Source: Solidesulfovibrio fructosivorans JJ]
GTDB taxonomy: Bacteria; Desulfobacterota; Desulfovibrionia; Desulfovibrionales; Desulfovibrionaceae
Assembly (NCBI RefSeq): GCF_000179555.1
Contig: NZ_AECZ01000009.1
Span: 1 to 64,000, forward strand
DNA length: 64,000 bases
Reading direction: 5' to 3'
The notes below the pieces were generated by a model that was given only the letters and a program-made list of their open reading frames with translations, searched no databases and was not told the origin of the DNA. Below are positions 33,475-44,851 of the stretch, piece by piece (the first letter of the stretch is position 1; each line of letters starts with the position of its first letter). The translations under genes and the position numbers were made by a program.

Positions 33475-33874
33475 TTCTTGCGGCGGACGCGGGAACAGAC
33501 ATGCGGGAGTGGATCGTTTCCGGGAAAGGGCTTACAATATCGTTTCCGCCATACATATATTCCTGTGCGTCATGGAATCCGGTGCGCGTTACAGCGGTGT
33601 TTGGCCTGGCGAAACGTGTTCGCCGAGGAGGCGGGTCGGGCAGGGCGGCCCCGCGTCTCTCGGAAGGGGGGCCGGGCGGGCGTTGGACAGCGACCGGGCG
33701 GCATGCCCGTCAAAAGCCCTTGGCGTCCGGGGGCGTCTCCAGTAATATGAAAAGAAAGACCGTATCGGGTTTGGGCCTCGACGTCACGGTGGGCCGGTTA
33801 CGCCCCTGCGGGACGTCGGGCATTTTAGGACGGAACCGCGTGTAACAGCGTGTGCGATAGGGAAGGAGGGAACC
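33475..33874. other. Non-coding interval before the SGNH hydrolase
   Basis: About 400 bp in which several short overlapping frames are open, but none has a good ribosome site or a recognisable product. The first part is AT-rich and could contain the promoter of the plus-strand gene at 33875. No further feature seen. Confidence 0.4.
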
Positions 33875-34468
33875 ATGCGCGTGGCTTTTGTGGGAGACTC
33901 GCTGATCGTCGGCGTGGGTGATCCCTGCTATCTCGGCTGGGTGGGACGGCTTTGTGCCGCCGCGTCCACGGCCGGGCTTGCGCTGACCATGTACAACCTC
34001 GGCGTGCGCTCCGAGACGAGCCGGCACGTCAAGAATCGGGCCGGACGCGAATTGCCGCCGCGCCTGCTCCCCCGCGACGAGGCCCGGGTGGTGCTGTCGT
34101 TCGGGGTCAACGACGCCAAGGTGGAAAACGGCCGGCGCAAGGTGGAACTGGCCGAGTCGGTGGACAACCTTTTTGCCTGCGCCACCTACGTTTCCAAGCT
34201 GTGCCCGCTGCTGGTGGTCGGACCGCCGCCGGTGCTCGACGACGCCCACTGCGCACGGGTGGAGGAGATTTCCGACGCCTTTGCCAGGGCCTGCGACGAT
34301 ATGGGCGTGGCCTATCTGGAAATGTACCGGGCGCTGGGCCACGATGCGACCTACCGCAACAGCCTGGTTGCGGGCGGCGACGGCTACCACCCCGAAGCCG
34401 CCGGCTACGCGGCCATGGCCACGCGCGTCGAGGCATGGGACGCCTGGCGCGCTTGGTTTCGATGCTGA
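33875..34468 (+). CDS. SGNH/GDSL-family hydrolase
   Basis: A 197-residue esterase-fold protein with all four blocks: FVGDSLIVGVGD (nucleophile Ser9), Gly in YNLGVRSET (about residue 43), GVND (about 74-77) and DGYHP (catalytic Asp and His, about 169-173). It has no signal peptide, so it acts in the cytoplasm on an ester or lipid-like substrate. GGAAGGAGGG precedes the start. It is closed by a B-type hairpin and converges on the rlmD-like gene. Confidence 0.88.
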   Translation: MRVAFVGDSLIVGVGDPCYLGWVGRLCAAASTAGLALTMYNLGVRSETSRHVKNRAGRELPPRLLPRDEARVVLSFGVNDAKVENGRRKVELAESVDNLFACATYVSKLCPLLVVGPPPVLDDAHCARVEEISDAFARACDDMGVAYLEMYRALGHDATYRNSLVAGGDGYHPEAAGYAAMATRVEAWDAWRAWFRC

Positions 34469-34485
34469 AGATCTCTTAAAAAATG

Positions 34486-34552
34486 AGCTGGGGGGAAACT
34501 TTTTTGGAAAAAAGTTTCCCCCCGGACCCCCTTTCAAAAAACTTTTACCGGT
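34486..34552 (+). terminator. Recurrent hairpin element, subtype B
   Basis: GGGGGGAAACTTTTTTG / complement, then GGACCCCCTTTCAAAAAACTTTT, 17 bp after the SGNH stop. Confidence 0.75.
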
Positions 34553-34589
34553 TACGGCATGTTGCCATTGTTCCACCCATAACCGTTAA

Positions 34590-34654
34590 AAATTTTGGGG
34601 AGGGGAGAGCGCGAGAGGGGAACCCTTTTTTCAAAAAGGGTTCCCCTCTCGCAC
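34590..34654 (-). terminator. Recurrent hairpin element, subtype A, 3' of rlmD-like gene
   Basis: GCGAGAGGGGAACCCTTTTT / AAAAAGGGTTCCCCTCTCGC is a perfect 20-bp inverted repeat, the best copy in the window. It lies 14 bp after the minus-strand stop. Confidence 0.8.
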
Positions 34655-34667
34655 GTTTCTCATTTCT

Positions 34668-36020
34668 TCATCTCCTCAATTCCAACGCCGCCACCACTTC
34701 GATGTGGGCGGTGTGGGGGAAGAGGTCCACGGGCGTGACCTGGGTGAGTGTGTAGAGGTCGCTTAGGATTTTGAGGTCCCGGGCCAGGGTGGCCGGGTTG
34801 CAGGAGACGTAGACGAGCTTTTCCGGCGCGGCGTCCATGACGGCGGCAAGGGTTTGTCCGTCCGCCCCGGCGCGCGGCGGGTCAAGGGTCACGACCGCCG
34901 GTTTGGTCGCGGCCAGGTCGGCAAGGACCGTTGCCGCGTCCCCGGTCTTGAACACGCAGTTTTCGCGTTCGGAAAGCTTGGCCGATTTTTGGGCGTCGGC
35001 CACGGCCCGCTTGTCCGCCTCCACGCCGTAGACCGTCTCGAAGCCGGGGGCCAGGGCCAGCGCGATACCGCCGCAGCCGCAGTAGACGTCCCAGAGCGCC
35101 CGGTCCGGGGCCGTGCCGGCCGCTTGGGCCACCACGGCATAGAGTTTTTCCGCCGCCGTGGTGTTGGTCTGGGCGAAGGCGTCGGCCGAGATGCGAAGCC
35201 GCACGTCCCCGATGCGCTCCTCCAGGTGGTCGGTGCCGAGGGCGAAGACCTGCCGCTCGCCGATGGCCACGGTCGTGGGGGCGCGGCGCACGGAATGGAC
35301 GAAGCCCGAGACGTCGGGAAAGCGTTCCAGCAGGGCTTCGCCGAAATGATGGGCGGCGTCGCCGGCCCGTCGCGAGGGGCCGGTGATCAGATGAACGAGC
35401 CGGCCGCCGGTGGCCAGGGAGCGGCGCACCACGAGGTGTCGCCACACGCCCTTGCCCGTGCGCGGATCGTAGGCGGCAAGGCCCGTGGCGGCGCAGGCCT
35501 CGCGGGCGAAGGCCAGGATATCGCCGGTCCGGTCGTCCATGAGCAGGCATTTTTCGATGTCGAGCACCCGGCCCGGGCGCTGGCGTTCGTGCAGTCCCAG
35601 ATGCAGCCGGCCGGCAAAGGCGAACTCCATCTTGTTGCGGTAGCCGTACGTTTCCGGCGAGGCCACGGCGGGGGCGACATCCACGTCCCGAAGTCCGCCC
35701 AGGCGGGAGAGGGTTTCGGCCACTTGCTGGCGTTTCCAGAAAAGCTGGGCCGCATAGTCCAGGTCCTGGTGCAGGCAGCCGCCGCAAACGCCGAAATGGG
35801 GACAGGGGGCGGCCACGGCCTGCGGCGCGGGAGTCAGCGTCTCCACGGCCCTGGCCTCGGCAAACCCCTTTTTGACCCGCGTCACCTTGGCCCGCACCGT
35901 GGCCCCGGGCAACCCGCCGTCCACGAACACCACCAGCCCGTCCACCCGGGCCACACCCTTGCCGCCAAACGCCAGCCGGTCAACGGTCAGCGTCAGTTCC
36001 GTGTCTTCTCGCATGTCCAT
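34668..36020 (-). CDS. rlmD: RlmD/TrmA-family RNA (uracil-5-)methyltransferase
   Basis: A 450-residue class-I methyltransferase of COG2265, which makes 5-methyluridine in rRNA (or tRNA). An N-terminal TRAM domain (about 5-65) is followed by iron-sulfur Cys in CPHFGVCGGC plus a later Cys, a SAM-binding DVYCGCGGIALALA segment (about 315-328), DPPRAGADG, and the catalytic Cys in YVSCNPATLARD (about 402-413). The start ATG at 36020 is followed two codons later by another ATG; either could be used. RlmD, RumB and TrmA cannot be told apart with certainty. Confidence 0.88.
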   Translation of the reverse strand: MDMREDTELTLTVDRLAFGGKGVARVDGLVVFVDGGLPGATVRAKVTRVKKGFAEARAVETLTPAPQAVAAPCPHFGVCGGCLHQDLDYAAQLFWKRQQVAETLSRLGGLRDVDVAPAVASPETYGYRNKMEFAFAGRLHLGLHERQRPGRVLDIEKCLLMDDRTGDILAFAREACAATGLAAYDPRTGKGVWRHLVVRRSLATGGRLVHLITGPSRRAGDAAHHFGEALLERFPDVSGFVHSVRRAPTTVAIGERQVFALGTDHLEERIGDVRLRISADAFAQTNTTAAEKLYAVVAQAAGTAPDRALWDVYCGCGGIALALAPGFETVYGVEADKRAVADAQKSAKLSERENCVFKTGDAATVLADLAATKPAVVTLDPPRAGADGQTLAAVMDAAPEKLVYVSCNPATLARDLKILSDLYTLTQVTPVDLFPHTAHIEVVAALELRR

Positions 36021-36158
36021 GCCCGGCCTTATGCGCGAGCCCGGCCCCGGACGCAAGGGCGCAGGCGCGGGGGCGGGGGCGGCCGCCATTTCGAGTGCCG
36101 CCTAACCAATTGCCTCGGCGGGAAATTTCGGCTAGGGGGTGAAAGTCGGAGGAGGTCG

Positions 36159-37910
36159 ATGACACGCAAGCATATCCTTATCGCCAGCCTGGTGTGCCTT
36201 TTCCTGACCCTCGCCGTGGCCGGCATGGGGTATCGGGCCAAAAGCGACACCGAGGCCGTGGTCACCGACCAGTTCAACAACCAACAGTTGTTGCTGGCCC
36301 AGAAGATTGCCGGCGACATCACCGACCATTTCGCTTTTCTGCGCACCTGCCTGCAAGGCCTGTCGCTGATGTGGCGCGAGGAAACCGCGGCCGACGCCAA
36401 GCCGTGGCTGGCCATGCCGGCCTTTTACGACATCTTCGCCCAGTGGAACGTGACGGCGCTTGGGGTGTTGCGGCCCGGGCACGACACGCCCATGTTTTAT
36501 GACGCCTCGGGCACGCCCTTGTCCGGGCCGGGACTGTGCCCGGGCTGGTGCCACGACCTTTTCAGCGGTTCCCCCAACATCGGCCGCATTGCGCTCAGTC
36601 GCGTGTATTCCCCGGACAAAGGCCCCTTTGCCGGGCGTCTGCTGGTGAACATGACCATGCCCCTGGCGGATGACTCCGGCAGCGTGGGCGGGTTGGTTCT
36701 CGTGGTCGACGCCGCCGCCGTGGCCGCCCGCTACGCCCATGACGTGCGCTCCGGCGAGACCGGCTATGCCTGGGTCATCGACGACAAGGGCGTTTTTCTC
36801 GACCACTATGACAAGGCCTTTATCGGCCACGATTCCCTGGCCGTGCGCCGGCAGCGCGATCCGGGCATCGACTGGTCGCGGCTGACCTGGCTCGTCAATA
36901 CGCGGATTCTCAAAGGCGCGCAGGGCACGGACTGGTACATCTCGGGCTGGCACCGGGGCCGCACCGGCGTGATCCGCAAATTCGTGGCCTACTGTCCGGT
37001 GCGTCTGGACGCCGGCGAGGACCGGGCCAACCGCTGGGCCGTGGCCCTGGCCGCGCCCGAGCAGGAAGTGCAGGGCATCATCGGCCGGCTGGTGGTGCGT
37101 CAGTGGCTCATTGTCGGGCTGTTCGAGCTGGTGGTCTTCGCCGGGTTCGCCATGACCATGCATCTGGCCCTGCGCTGGTCCAAGACCCTGGAACGCGAGG
37201 TGGACAAGACCTCGCGGGAGTTGCTCGGGGCCCAGGAAAAGCTGATCCGGGCCGAGCGCTTCGCGGCCATCGGCGAGGCGGCGGCGCGGCTGACCCATGA
37301 GATAAAAAATCCGCTCATGCTCATGGGCGGGTTCGCCAACCAGGTGCGCCGGCATCTGCCCGAGAAGGCGGCCGACGCCGAAAAACTCGGCATCATTGAG
37401 GAGGAGGCCAAGCGCCTGGAATCGCTCCTGACGGAAGTGCGCGATTTCACCCGCCCCGCCCCGCCCCAGATCGAGCCCCGGGACTTCAACGCCACGGTCA
37501 AGGAGTCGCTGGCCATCATGGCCGAGGCCCTGTCCTCGCGCTCCATCGAGGTCACGAGCCGGCTGGACGGGGATATGCCTCCCGTGCCCCATGACGCGGC
37601 CCGTCTCAAGCAGGTCTGCATCAACCTCATCAAAAACGCCGCCGAGGCCATGGAAACGGGCGGCAAGCTCACGATCGTCACCCAGGCGGTCGGGGGCAAG
37701 GCCCGGCTCATCGTGGCCGACACCGGCGGCGGCATTGCCGACGACGTGCGCCAGCGGGTGTTCGACCCCTTTTGCACCACCAAGGAATCGGGCACGGGCC
37801 TGGGCTTGGCCGTGTGCCAGCGCATCATCGAGGACCATCACGGCGAGATCGGATTCACGAGCGCCGCCACGGGCACGACCTTTACCGTGGATCTGCCCCT
37901 CGGCGGCTAG
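36159..37910 (+). CDS. Membrane-bound sensor histidine kinase with periplasmic Cache-like domain
   Basis: A 583-residue kinase. A helix at residues 5-25, a periplasmic domain of about 285 residues with Cache features (GYAWVIDDKGVFLDH), a second helix (about 312-334), a coiled linker, the H-box RLTHEIKNPLMLMGG (about 380-394), the N-box NLIKNAAEAME, DTGGGIADD and GTGLGLAVCQ. All catalytic boxes are intact. GGAGGAGG lies six bases before the start. No response regulator is adjacent. Its end overlaps the convergent small gene by 29 bp. Confidence 0.9.
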   Translation: MTRKHILIASLVCLFLTLAVAGMGYRAKSDTEAVVTDQFNNQQLLLAQKIAGDITDHFAFLRTCLQGLSLMWREETAADAKPWLAMPAFYDIFAQWNVTALGVLRPGHDTPMFYDASGTPLSGPGLCPGWCHDLFSGSPNIGRIALSRVYSPDKGPFAGRLLVNMTMPLADDSGSVGGLVLVVDAAAVAARYAHDVRSGETGYAWVIDDKGVFLDHYDKAFIGHDSLAVRRQRDPGIDWSRLTWLVNTRILKGAQGTDWYISGWHRGRTGVIRKFVAYCPVRLDAGEDRANRWAVALAAPEQEVQGIIGRLVVRQWLIVGLFELVVFAGFAMTMHLALRWSKTLEREVDKTSRELLGAQEKLIRAERFAAIGEAAARLTHEIKNPLMLMGGFANQVRRHLPEKAADAEKLGIIEEEAKRLESLLTEVRDFTRPAPPQIEPRDFNATVKESLAIMAEALSSRSIEVTSRLDGDMPPVPHDAARLKQVCINLIKNAAEAMETGGKLTIVTQAVGGKARLIVADTGGGIADDVRQRVFDPFCTTKESGTGLGLAVCQRIIEDHHGEIGFTSAATGTTFTVDLPLGG

Positions 37911-38253
37911 CCCTTGGGCGTCGGGTCGCGGTTTTTCCCCGGGGCCTGTTCTTCGGCCCGAACCCGGCCGCGTCCAGGCAGGCGAAAATATTGGGATGCA
38001 GCGCGTCGTCAAGCATGCTGTCCGGTTCGTTGGCGTCGTAATAGCCGCACCAGATTTCCTCGAACAGGCTGTGCGGCAACCGCGACAGGTCCGCCACGCC
38101 AAGCCGGCACAAGACCGGCCGGCCGCGCTGCCAAGAGCGGGCCTCGTAGAAATACTGCCCCCGGTGGTTGACCTTGGCTTCGAAACGGCAGTCGGCGAGC
38201 AGGACGCCGATCAGCCGGGCCCCTTCATCGAGCGAATACCCCATGCCGGTCAT
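37882..38253 (-). CDS. Small conserved-looking protein, likely iron-regulated
   Basis: A 123-residue protein of unknown function. The N-terminal 95 residues look folded (YFYEARSWQRGRPVLCRLG, LPHSLFEEIWCGYYDANEP), and a basic Arg/Lys/Pro-rich tail of about 25 residues follows. AAGGAGG is placed well ahead of the ATG. It lies 70 bp downstream of the 54-residue gene and probably shares its Fur-box promoter. The 3' end overlaps the sensor kinase on the other strand. Confidence 0.7.
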   Translation of the reverse strand: MTGMGYSLDEGARLIGVLLADCRFEAKVNHRGQYFYEARSWQRGRPVLCRLGVADLSRLPHSLFEEIWCGYYDANEPDSMLDDALHPNIFACLDAAGFGPKNRPRGKTATRRPRASRRGADPR

Positions 38254-38323
38254 GCGCTATCCTCCTTCTTGTGGCAACAATGCCTGCTTGTCGCGTCCGT
38301 GCGGGCGTCCGCCACGGCGCGGC

Positions 38324-38488
38324 TTATTTGATTTCCCCGGTCTTTTGCGGCGCGGGGCTCTTTGGGGGCGTGAAAGCGGCGGCTTCGCGGCCGTCCGGGG
38401 TGTCGGGGTGCAGCCGGGACGGGCCGAAGAAACGCTTGGCCCAGGCACCGGCCTGGCGGCGTGACGAGATAGATGCTTGGGACAGCAT
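38324..38488 (-). CDS. 54-residue small protein under a Fur-box promoter
   Basis: A short frame of 54 codons beginning MLSQASISSRRQAG and ending in PAPQKTGEIK. A GGAG site lies well spaced upstream of the ATG, and a near-consensus promoter with a Fur box lies 55 bp further upstream. It is basic with no membrane helix. Function is unknown; small iron-responsive proteins are often induced in Fur regulons. It is the first gene after the promoter and is followed by the 123-residue protein. Confidence 0.6.
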   Translation of the reverse strand: MLSQASISSRRQAGAWAKRFFGPSRLHPDTPDGREAAAFTPPKSPAPQKTGEIK

Positions 38489-38541
38489 GGCTTTTTCTCC
38501 TGCGTTGCGGATGTCCGGCCGCGGCCGGTTAATGGAATCAG

Positions 38542-38570
38542 TCTATAGCGATAATGAAATTCATTGTCAA
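38542..38570 (-). promoter_or_regulatory. Strong promoter with embedded Fur box
   Basis: On the minus strand, TTGACA (38565-38570) and TATAGA (38542-38547) are 17 bp apart. Between and overlapping them lies GATAATGAAATTCATTGTC (38550-38568), matching 16 of 19 positions of the classic Fur box. Iron-loaded Fur would block RNA polymerase, so the genes at 38324 and 37882 should be induced by iron shortage. Confidence 0.75.
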
Positions 38571-38692
38571 TTGCAATCCCGTGACGATTTGCCGTCCAAG
38601 GCGTCGGGAGGCATGGCGTCGGCTCCGGCCGCGGGTTGCCGGCGAGGGCGAGAAGGGCTACGTATGGCCGCAACTTGTCGCAGGAGGTCCGC

Positions 38693-40435
38693 ATGGCCGC
38701 GTTTCGCCTGGCATTGTGCCAGATCAACCCCACGGTCGGGGACGTCGGGGGCAATGTGGCCAAGGTTTTGGCCGGGCTTGACCAAGCCCGCCGGATCGGG
38801 GCCGATCTCGTGGTTTTTCCGGAAATGGTCGTCCCCGGCTATCCGCCGGAGGACTTGCTGCTCAAATCCGATTTCGTGGACGCCTGCATGGCGGGCGCGC
38901 GGCGCATCGCCGGTCAGGCCCGTGGGCTGACGGCGGTTTTCGGCTGTCCGTGGTTCGAGGACGACCTCGTAAACGCCGCCATCGTCGCCCATGACGGGGA
39001 GATCGCCGGCATCACGGCCAAGCGCTATCTGCCCAACTACGGCGTGTTCGACGAGAACCGCTATTTCGCCACGGGCCGGGGCAGCGCGGTCTATGATCGG
39101 GACGGATTCGTTTTCGGCGTAAGCGTGTGCGAGGACATCTGGTATCCGGGCGGGCCGCCGGCCGAACAGGCTCACGGCGGCGGGGCGAGGCTTCTGGTCA
39201 ATATTTCCGCTTCCCCGTACCACCGGGGCAAGGGGGCGGGCCGGGAGCGGATGCTTTCCACCCGGGCCTCGGACAACAGCGCCTACGTGGCCTATGCCAA
39301 CATGGTGGGCGGCCAGGACGAGCTGGTTTTCGACGGCCACAGCGTCGTTTTCGGCCCGGACGGGGGACTTGTGGCCCGGGGGAAGCAGTTTGCCGAGGAC
39401 ATGGTCGTGTGCGACCTCGATCCCGGCCAGCCCCGGCGGCAGCGCCTGCTCGATCCGCGCTGTCGCAAGTGGGAGCCCGAGCTGGAGCACCGTCCCAGGC
39501 GCATAAGCCTGCCCCATGTCGCCGACGCCGTGCGCGCGCCGCTCGATGCGCCCGCTATGCCGCCGCTTTTGGACGACGTCGCCGAGGTCTACGAGGCGCT
39601 GGTCCTTTGCACCGGGGATTACGTGCGAAAATCCGGATTCGGCGGGGTGTGCATCGGGCTTTCCGGCGGCATCGACTCCTCGCTGACGGCGGTCATCGCG
39701 GCCGATGCCCTGGGGCCGGAGAATGTGTTCGGCGTGGCCATGCCCACCCGCTATTCCTCGGACGACAGCCTGGAGGACGCCAAGGAGCTGGCGGAAAAGC
39801 TCGGCATCACCTTCCACGTGGTGGCCATCGAGGAAATATTCAAGGCATTTCTCGGCACCTTGTCCCCGCTTTTCGGCGACCGGCCTTTTGACGTGACCGA
39901 GGAGAACCTGCAACCGCGCATTCGCGGCACGCTGCTCATGGCGCTTTCCAACAAGTTCGGCCGGCTGGTTTTGACCACGGGCAACAAGTCCGAGGTCGGG
40001 GTCGGGTATTCGACGCTCTATGGCGATACGGCCGGCGGTTTTTCCGTGATCAAGGACGTGCCGAAGACCCTGGTGTATGCGCTGTCGCGCTGGCGCAACG
40101 AGCGGGCCGGCACGGACCTGGTTCCGGCGCGGGTGCTGGTCAAGCCGCCGACGGCGGAGCTGCGGCCCGACCAGAAGGATTCGGATTCGCTGCCGGAATA
40201 CGATGCCCTCGACCCGGTGCTGGCGGCCTATGTGGAGCGGGGGCTTTGTCCCGCGGCCATGAAGGCGGCGGGGATGGACGCGGCGGTGGTGGACCGGGTG
40301 ACAAGGCTTGTGGACAGAAACGAGTATAAGCGGCGGCAGAGCCCGCCCGGGCCGAAGATCACGCCGCGCGCTTTCGGCAAGGACTGGCGGCTGCCCATCG
40401 TCAACCGCTACGATCCGCATAAAAACGGGGACTGA
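38693..40435 (+). CDS. nadE: Glutamine-dependent NAD+ synthetase
   Basis: A 580-residue two-domain enzyme that makes NAD+ from deamido-NAD+, ATP and glutamine. The N-terminal nitrilase-type glutaminase (about 1-265) has Glu in VFPEMVVPGYPPEDLL, Lys in TAKRYLPNYGVFDENRYF and Cys in GVSVCEDIWYPGG. The C-terminal synthetase domain has the P-loop GLSGGIDSSLTAV (about 322-334). The start at 38693 follows AGGAGG. Length is normal for the two-domain form. Confidence 0.94.
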   Translation: MAAFRLALCQINPTVGDVGGNVAKVLAGLDQARRIGADLVVFPEMVVPGYPPEDLLLKSDFVDACMAGARRIAGQARGLTAVFGCPWFEDDLVNAAIVAHDGEIAGITAKRYLPNYGVFDENRYFATGRGSAVYDRDGFVFGVSVCEDIWYPGGPPAEQAHGGGARLLVNISASPYHRGKGAGRERMLSTRASDNSAYVAYANMVGGQDELVFDGHSVVFGPDGGLVARGKQFAEDMVVCDLDPGQPRRQRLLDPRCRKWEPELEHRPRRISLPHVADAVRAPLDAPAMPPLLDDVAEVYEALVLCTGDYVRKSGFGGVCIGLSGGIDSSLTAVIAADALGPENVFGVAMPTRYSSDDSLEDAKELAEKLGITFHVVAIEEIFKAFLGTLSPLFGDRPFDVTEENLQPRIRGTLLMALSNKFGRLVLTTGNKSEVGVGYSTLYGDTAGGFSVIKDVPKTLVYALSRWRNERAGTDLVPARVLVKPPTAELRPDQKDSDSLPEYDALDPVLAAYVERGLCPAAMKAAGMDAAVVDRVTRLVDRNEYKRRQSPPGPKITPRAFGKDWRLPIVNRYDPHKNGD

Positions 40436-40526
40436 GGCGGCGCGGCAGGGGAGCAGCGTAGGGACCGAGAAGTGACTGCGGACCGCGGCCCAAAGCGACC
40501 GGAAGTGACCCGTTCGCAAAACCGGC

Positions 40527-40555
40527 TTGACGCCCCGTGACGCCGCGTGTATCTA
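40527..40555 (+). promoter_or_regulatory. Promoter of tRNA-Thr
   Basis: TTGACG (40527-40532) and TATCTA (40550-40555) with 17-bp spacing, placing the start about 10 bases before the mature tRNA. Confidence 0.45.
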
Positions 40556-40571
40556 GCTTTTCCTCACACGC

Positions 40572-40647
40572 GCCAGCGTAGCTCAGTTGGTAGAGCAGCT
40601 GATTCGTAATCAGCAGGTCAGGAGTTCGAGTCTCCTCGCTGGCTCCA
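40572..40647 (+). tRNA. tRNA-Thr (anticodon CGT)
   Basis: A complete 76-nt cloverleaf: acceptor GCCAGCG/CGCTGGC, D-arm GCTC/GAGC, anticodon arm GCTGA-TTCGTAA-TCAGC with CGT, T-arm AGGAG/CTCCT with TTCGAGT, and an encoded CCA end. CGT reads ACG, threonine. Confidence 0.97.
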
Positions 40648-40655
40648 AAAATTTC

Positions 40656-40687
40656 AAGGCCTTATCTCGGCAACGAGGTAAGGCCTT
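40656..40687 (+). terminator. Terminator downstream of tRNA-Thr
   Basis: A 14-bp stem (AAGGCCTTATCTCG / CGAGGTAAGGCCTT, one G-T pair) closes on GCAA and is followed by CGTCGTTTTT. Confidence 0.8.
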
Positions 40688-40843
40688 CGTCGTTTTTGCT
40701 AACGTATTGCGAACTCGGATCGCAACGATCGGCTCCCCCGTGCACCGAATTTAATCGTTTCCCGCCTCATACCCATACCGCTGCCGGTATAGCTGGAGGT
40801 TGGAGGCCTCTCGGTCCATGTCCTTCATCCACGGCGGTGAAGC

Positions 40844-41280
40844 ATGCGGACTGAGTCCAGAACCCCAGTCTCTTCGTCGAAAATCGGAGGGAATCGCTGC
40901 GGGCATGACCCCAAACAGCCCTTGCTAACTCCTGCCAGCCCGATCCGAAAAGGCAAGGGCGGCTTGCCTCGCATCCTCTCCCTGGCTGCCGAGCGAACCA
41001 AGTTTTGGTATGACCATCCCAAGAAATGCCCTCTGCTGCTGACCAAAGACAACCGCAAGATCAGGAGCGAACGCCGCGAGGCATGTCTCGTAGTCTTGGA
41101 GACGCTACTCTCCCACCTCGACTTGGCGTCCCTGTGCCTCGGCGTGCCGACCCTGGCCAACGGCTTCATCGACATCGACATGAAAATCATTGTCCGCGAT
41201 TCCGGCCTCGGCCAGCGTCGGTGCGAGCGGGCCATCAGGCAGATTAAAGAAGCCGGCTTCTCGACCAGCTCCACCTGGAA
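40844..41280 (+). pseudogene. Remnant of a plasmid replication-initiator (Rep-like) gene
   Basis: Within an open frame running to 41584, only the segment around residues 30-145 has a protein-like look: KGKGGLPRILSLAAERTKFW, the helix RRACLVVLETLLSHLDL-type stretch, and GLGQRRCERAIRQIKEAGF, which resembles the winged-helix core of plasmid replication initiators. The frame then runs through sequence that is antisense to the toxin remnant, so the true gene is cut short. No convincing start. It sits directly after the tRNA, a usual integration site. Confidence 0.5.
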
Positions 41281-41353
41281 GCTGACGCGGAAAAGCTCCT
41301 CAGGACCGTCTTTGGCGAAGTCGATTGATCGGTCGCAAGCCCTCTCACCCAAC

Positions 41354-41683
41354 TCATTCAAACAATTCGGCATGGGTGCCCGCGCGAACGAAAACAATCA
41401 GGCTGTTGGACGATGCTTCCGCGAGTCGGTAGGCAAGCAGAAAATCTCCGCCGACGTGACATTCACGATATCCCTCCCAAGTACCTACGAGTGGGTGATC
41501 GGACCATTCAGGTGCGAGCGGCCCGTCATTGGCAATCAGCAACAGCATGACTTCCTTGAGTCGCCGCATATCGTATCGGCCTGAACGCTCCAACCGCTTC
41601 CAATCTTAGAGGAAGGGCTTCGTATAATCGGCCGCCCTCGGCAGTGGAGCCCGTTTACTGCTGGCCGGCTTCTTCGATGGCAT
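41354..41683 (-). pseudogene. YafQ/RelE-type toxin gene with in-frame stop
   Basis: The larger part encodes a YafQ-like mRNA-interferase fold: RYDMRRLKEVMLLLIANDG, SDHPLVGTWEGYRECHVGGD and IVFVRAGTHAELFE, including the catalytic-type His. In the same frame upstream is PRAADYTKPFL, the usual toxin N-terminus, then a TAA at 41606-41608 where most relatives have Lys, then DWKRLERSGR. A single stop therefore splits the gene. The initiator ATG would lie at 41683, inside the antitoxin remnant. Confidence 0.65.
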
Positions 41684-41726
41684 TGAACACTTCCGCAGCA
41701 CTCTGGAAACGCGCGCGGCGAGTCTT
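41655..41726 (-). pseudogene. RelB/DinJ antitoxin remnant (C-terminal codons only)
   Basis: Minus-strand codons read KTRRARFQSAAEVFNAIEE followed by AGQQ and a stop, matching the C-terminal end of RelB-type antitoxins. Upstream sequence carries no antitoxin N-terminus and runs into the leader of the gene at 41807. The antitoxin is therefore truncated and the module is dead. Confidence 0.5.
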
Positions 41727-41806
41727 AACAGAGGCCGTCCCAGGTTTCCCTCGCAAGACAAGAGTCGAACGGGTATATAGACGACAAGCACGGAGAAGTT
41801 CGCATC

Positions 41807-44847
<3,041 letters not shown>

Positions 44848-44851
<4 letters not shown>

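Noticed and set aside
33478-33845. Short open frames ahead of the SGNH hydrolase
   Set aside because: Overlapping frames without ribosome sites and with low-complexity Arg/Gly products.
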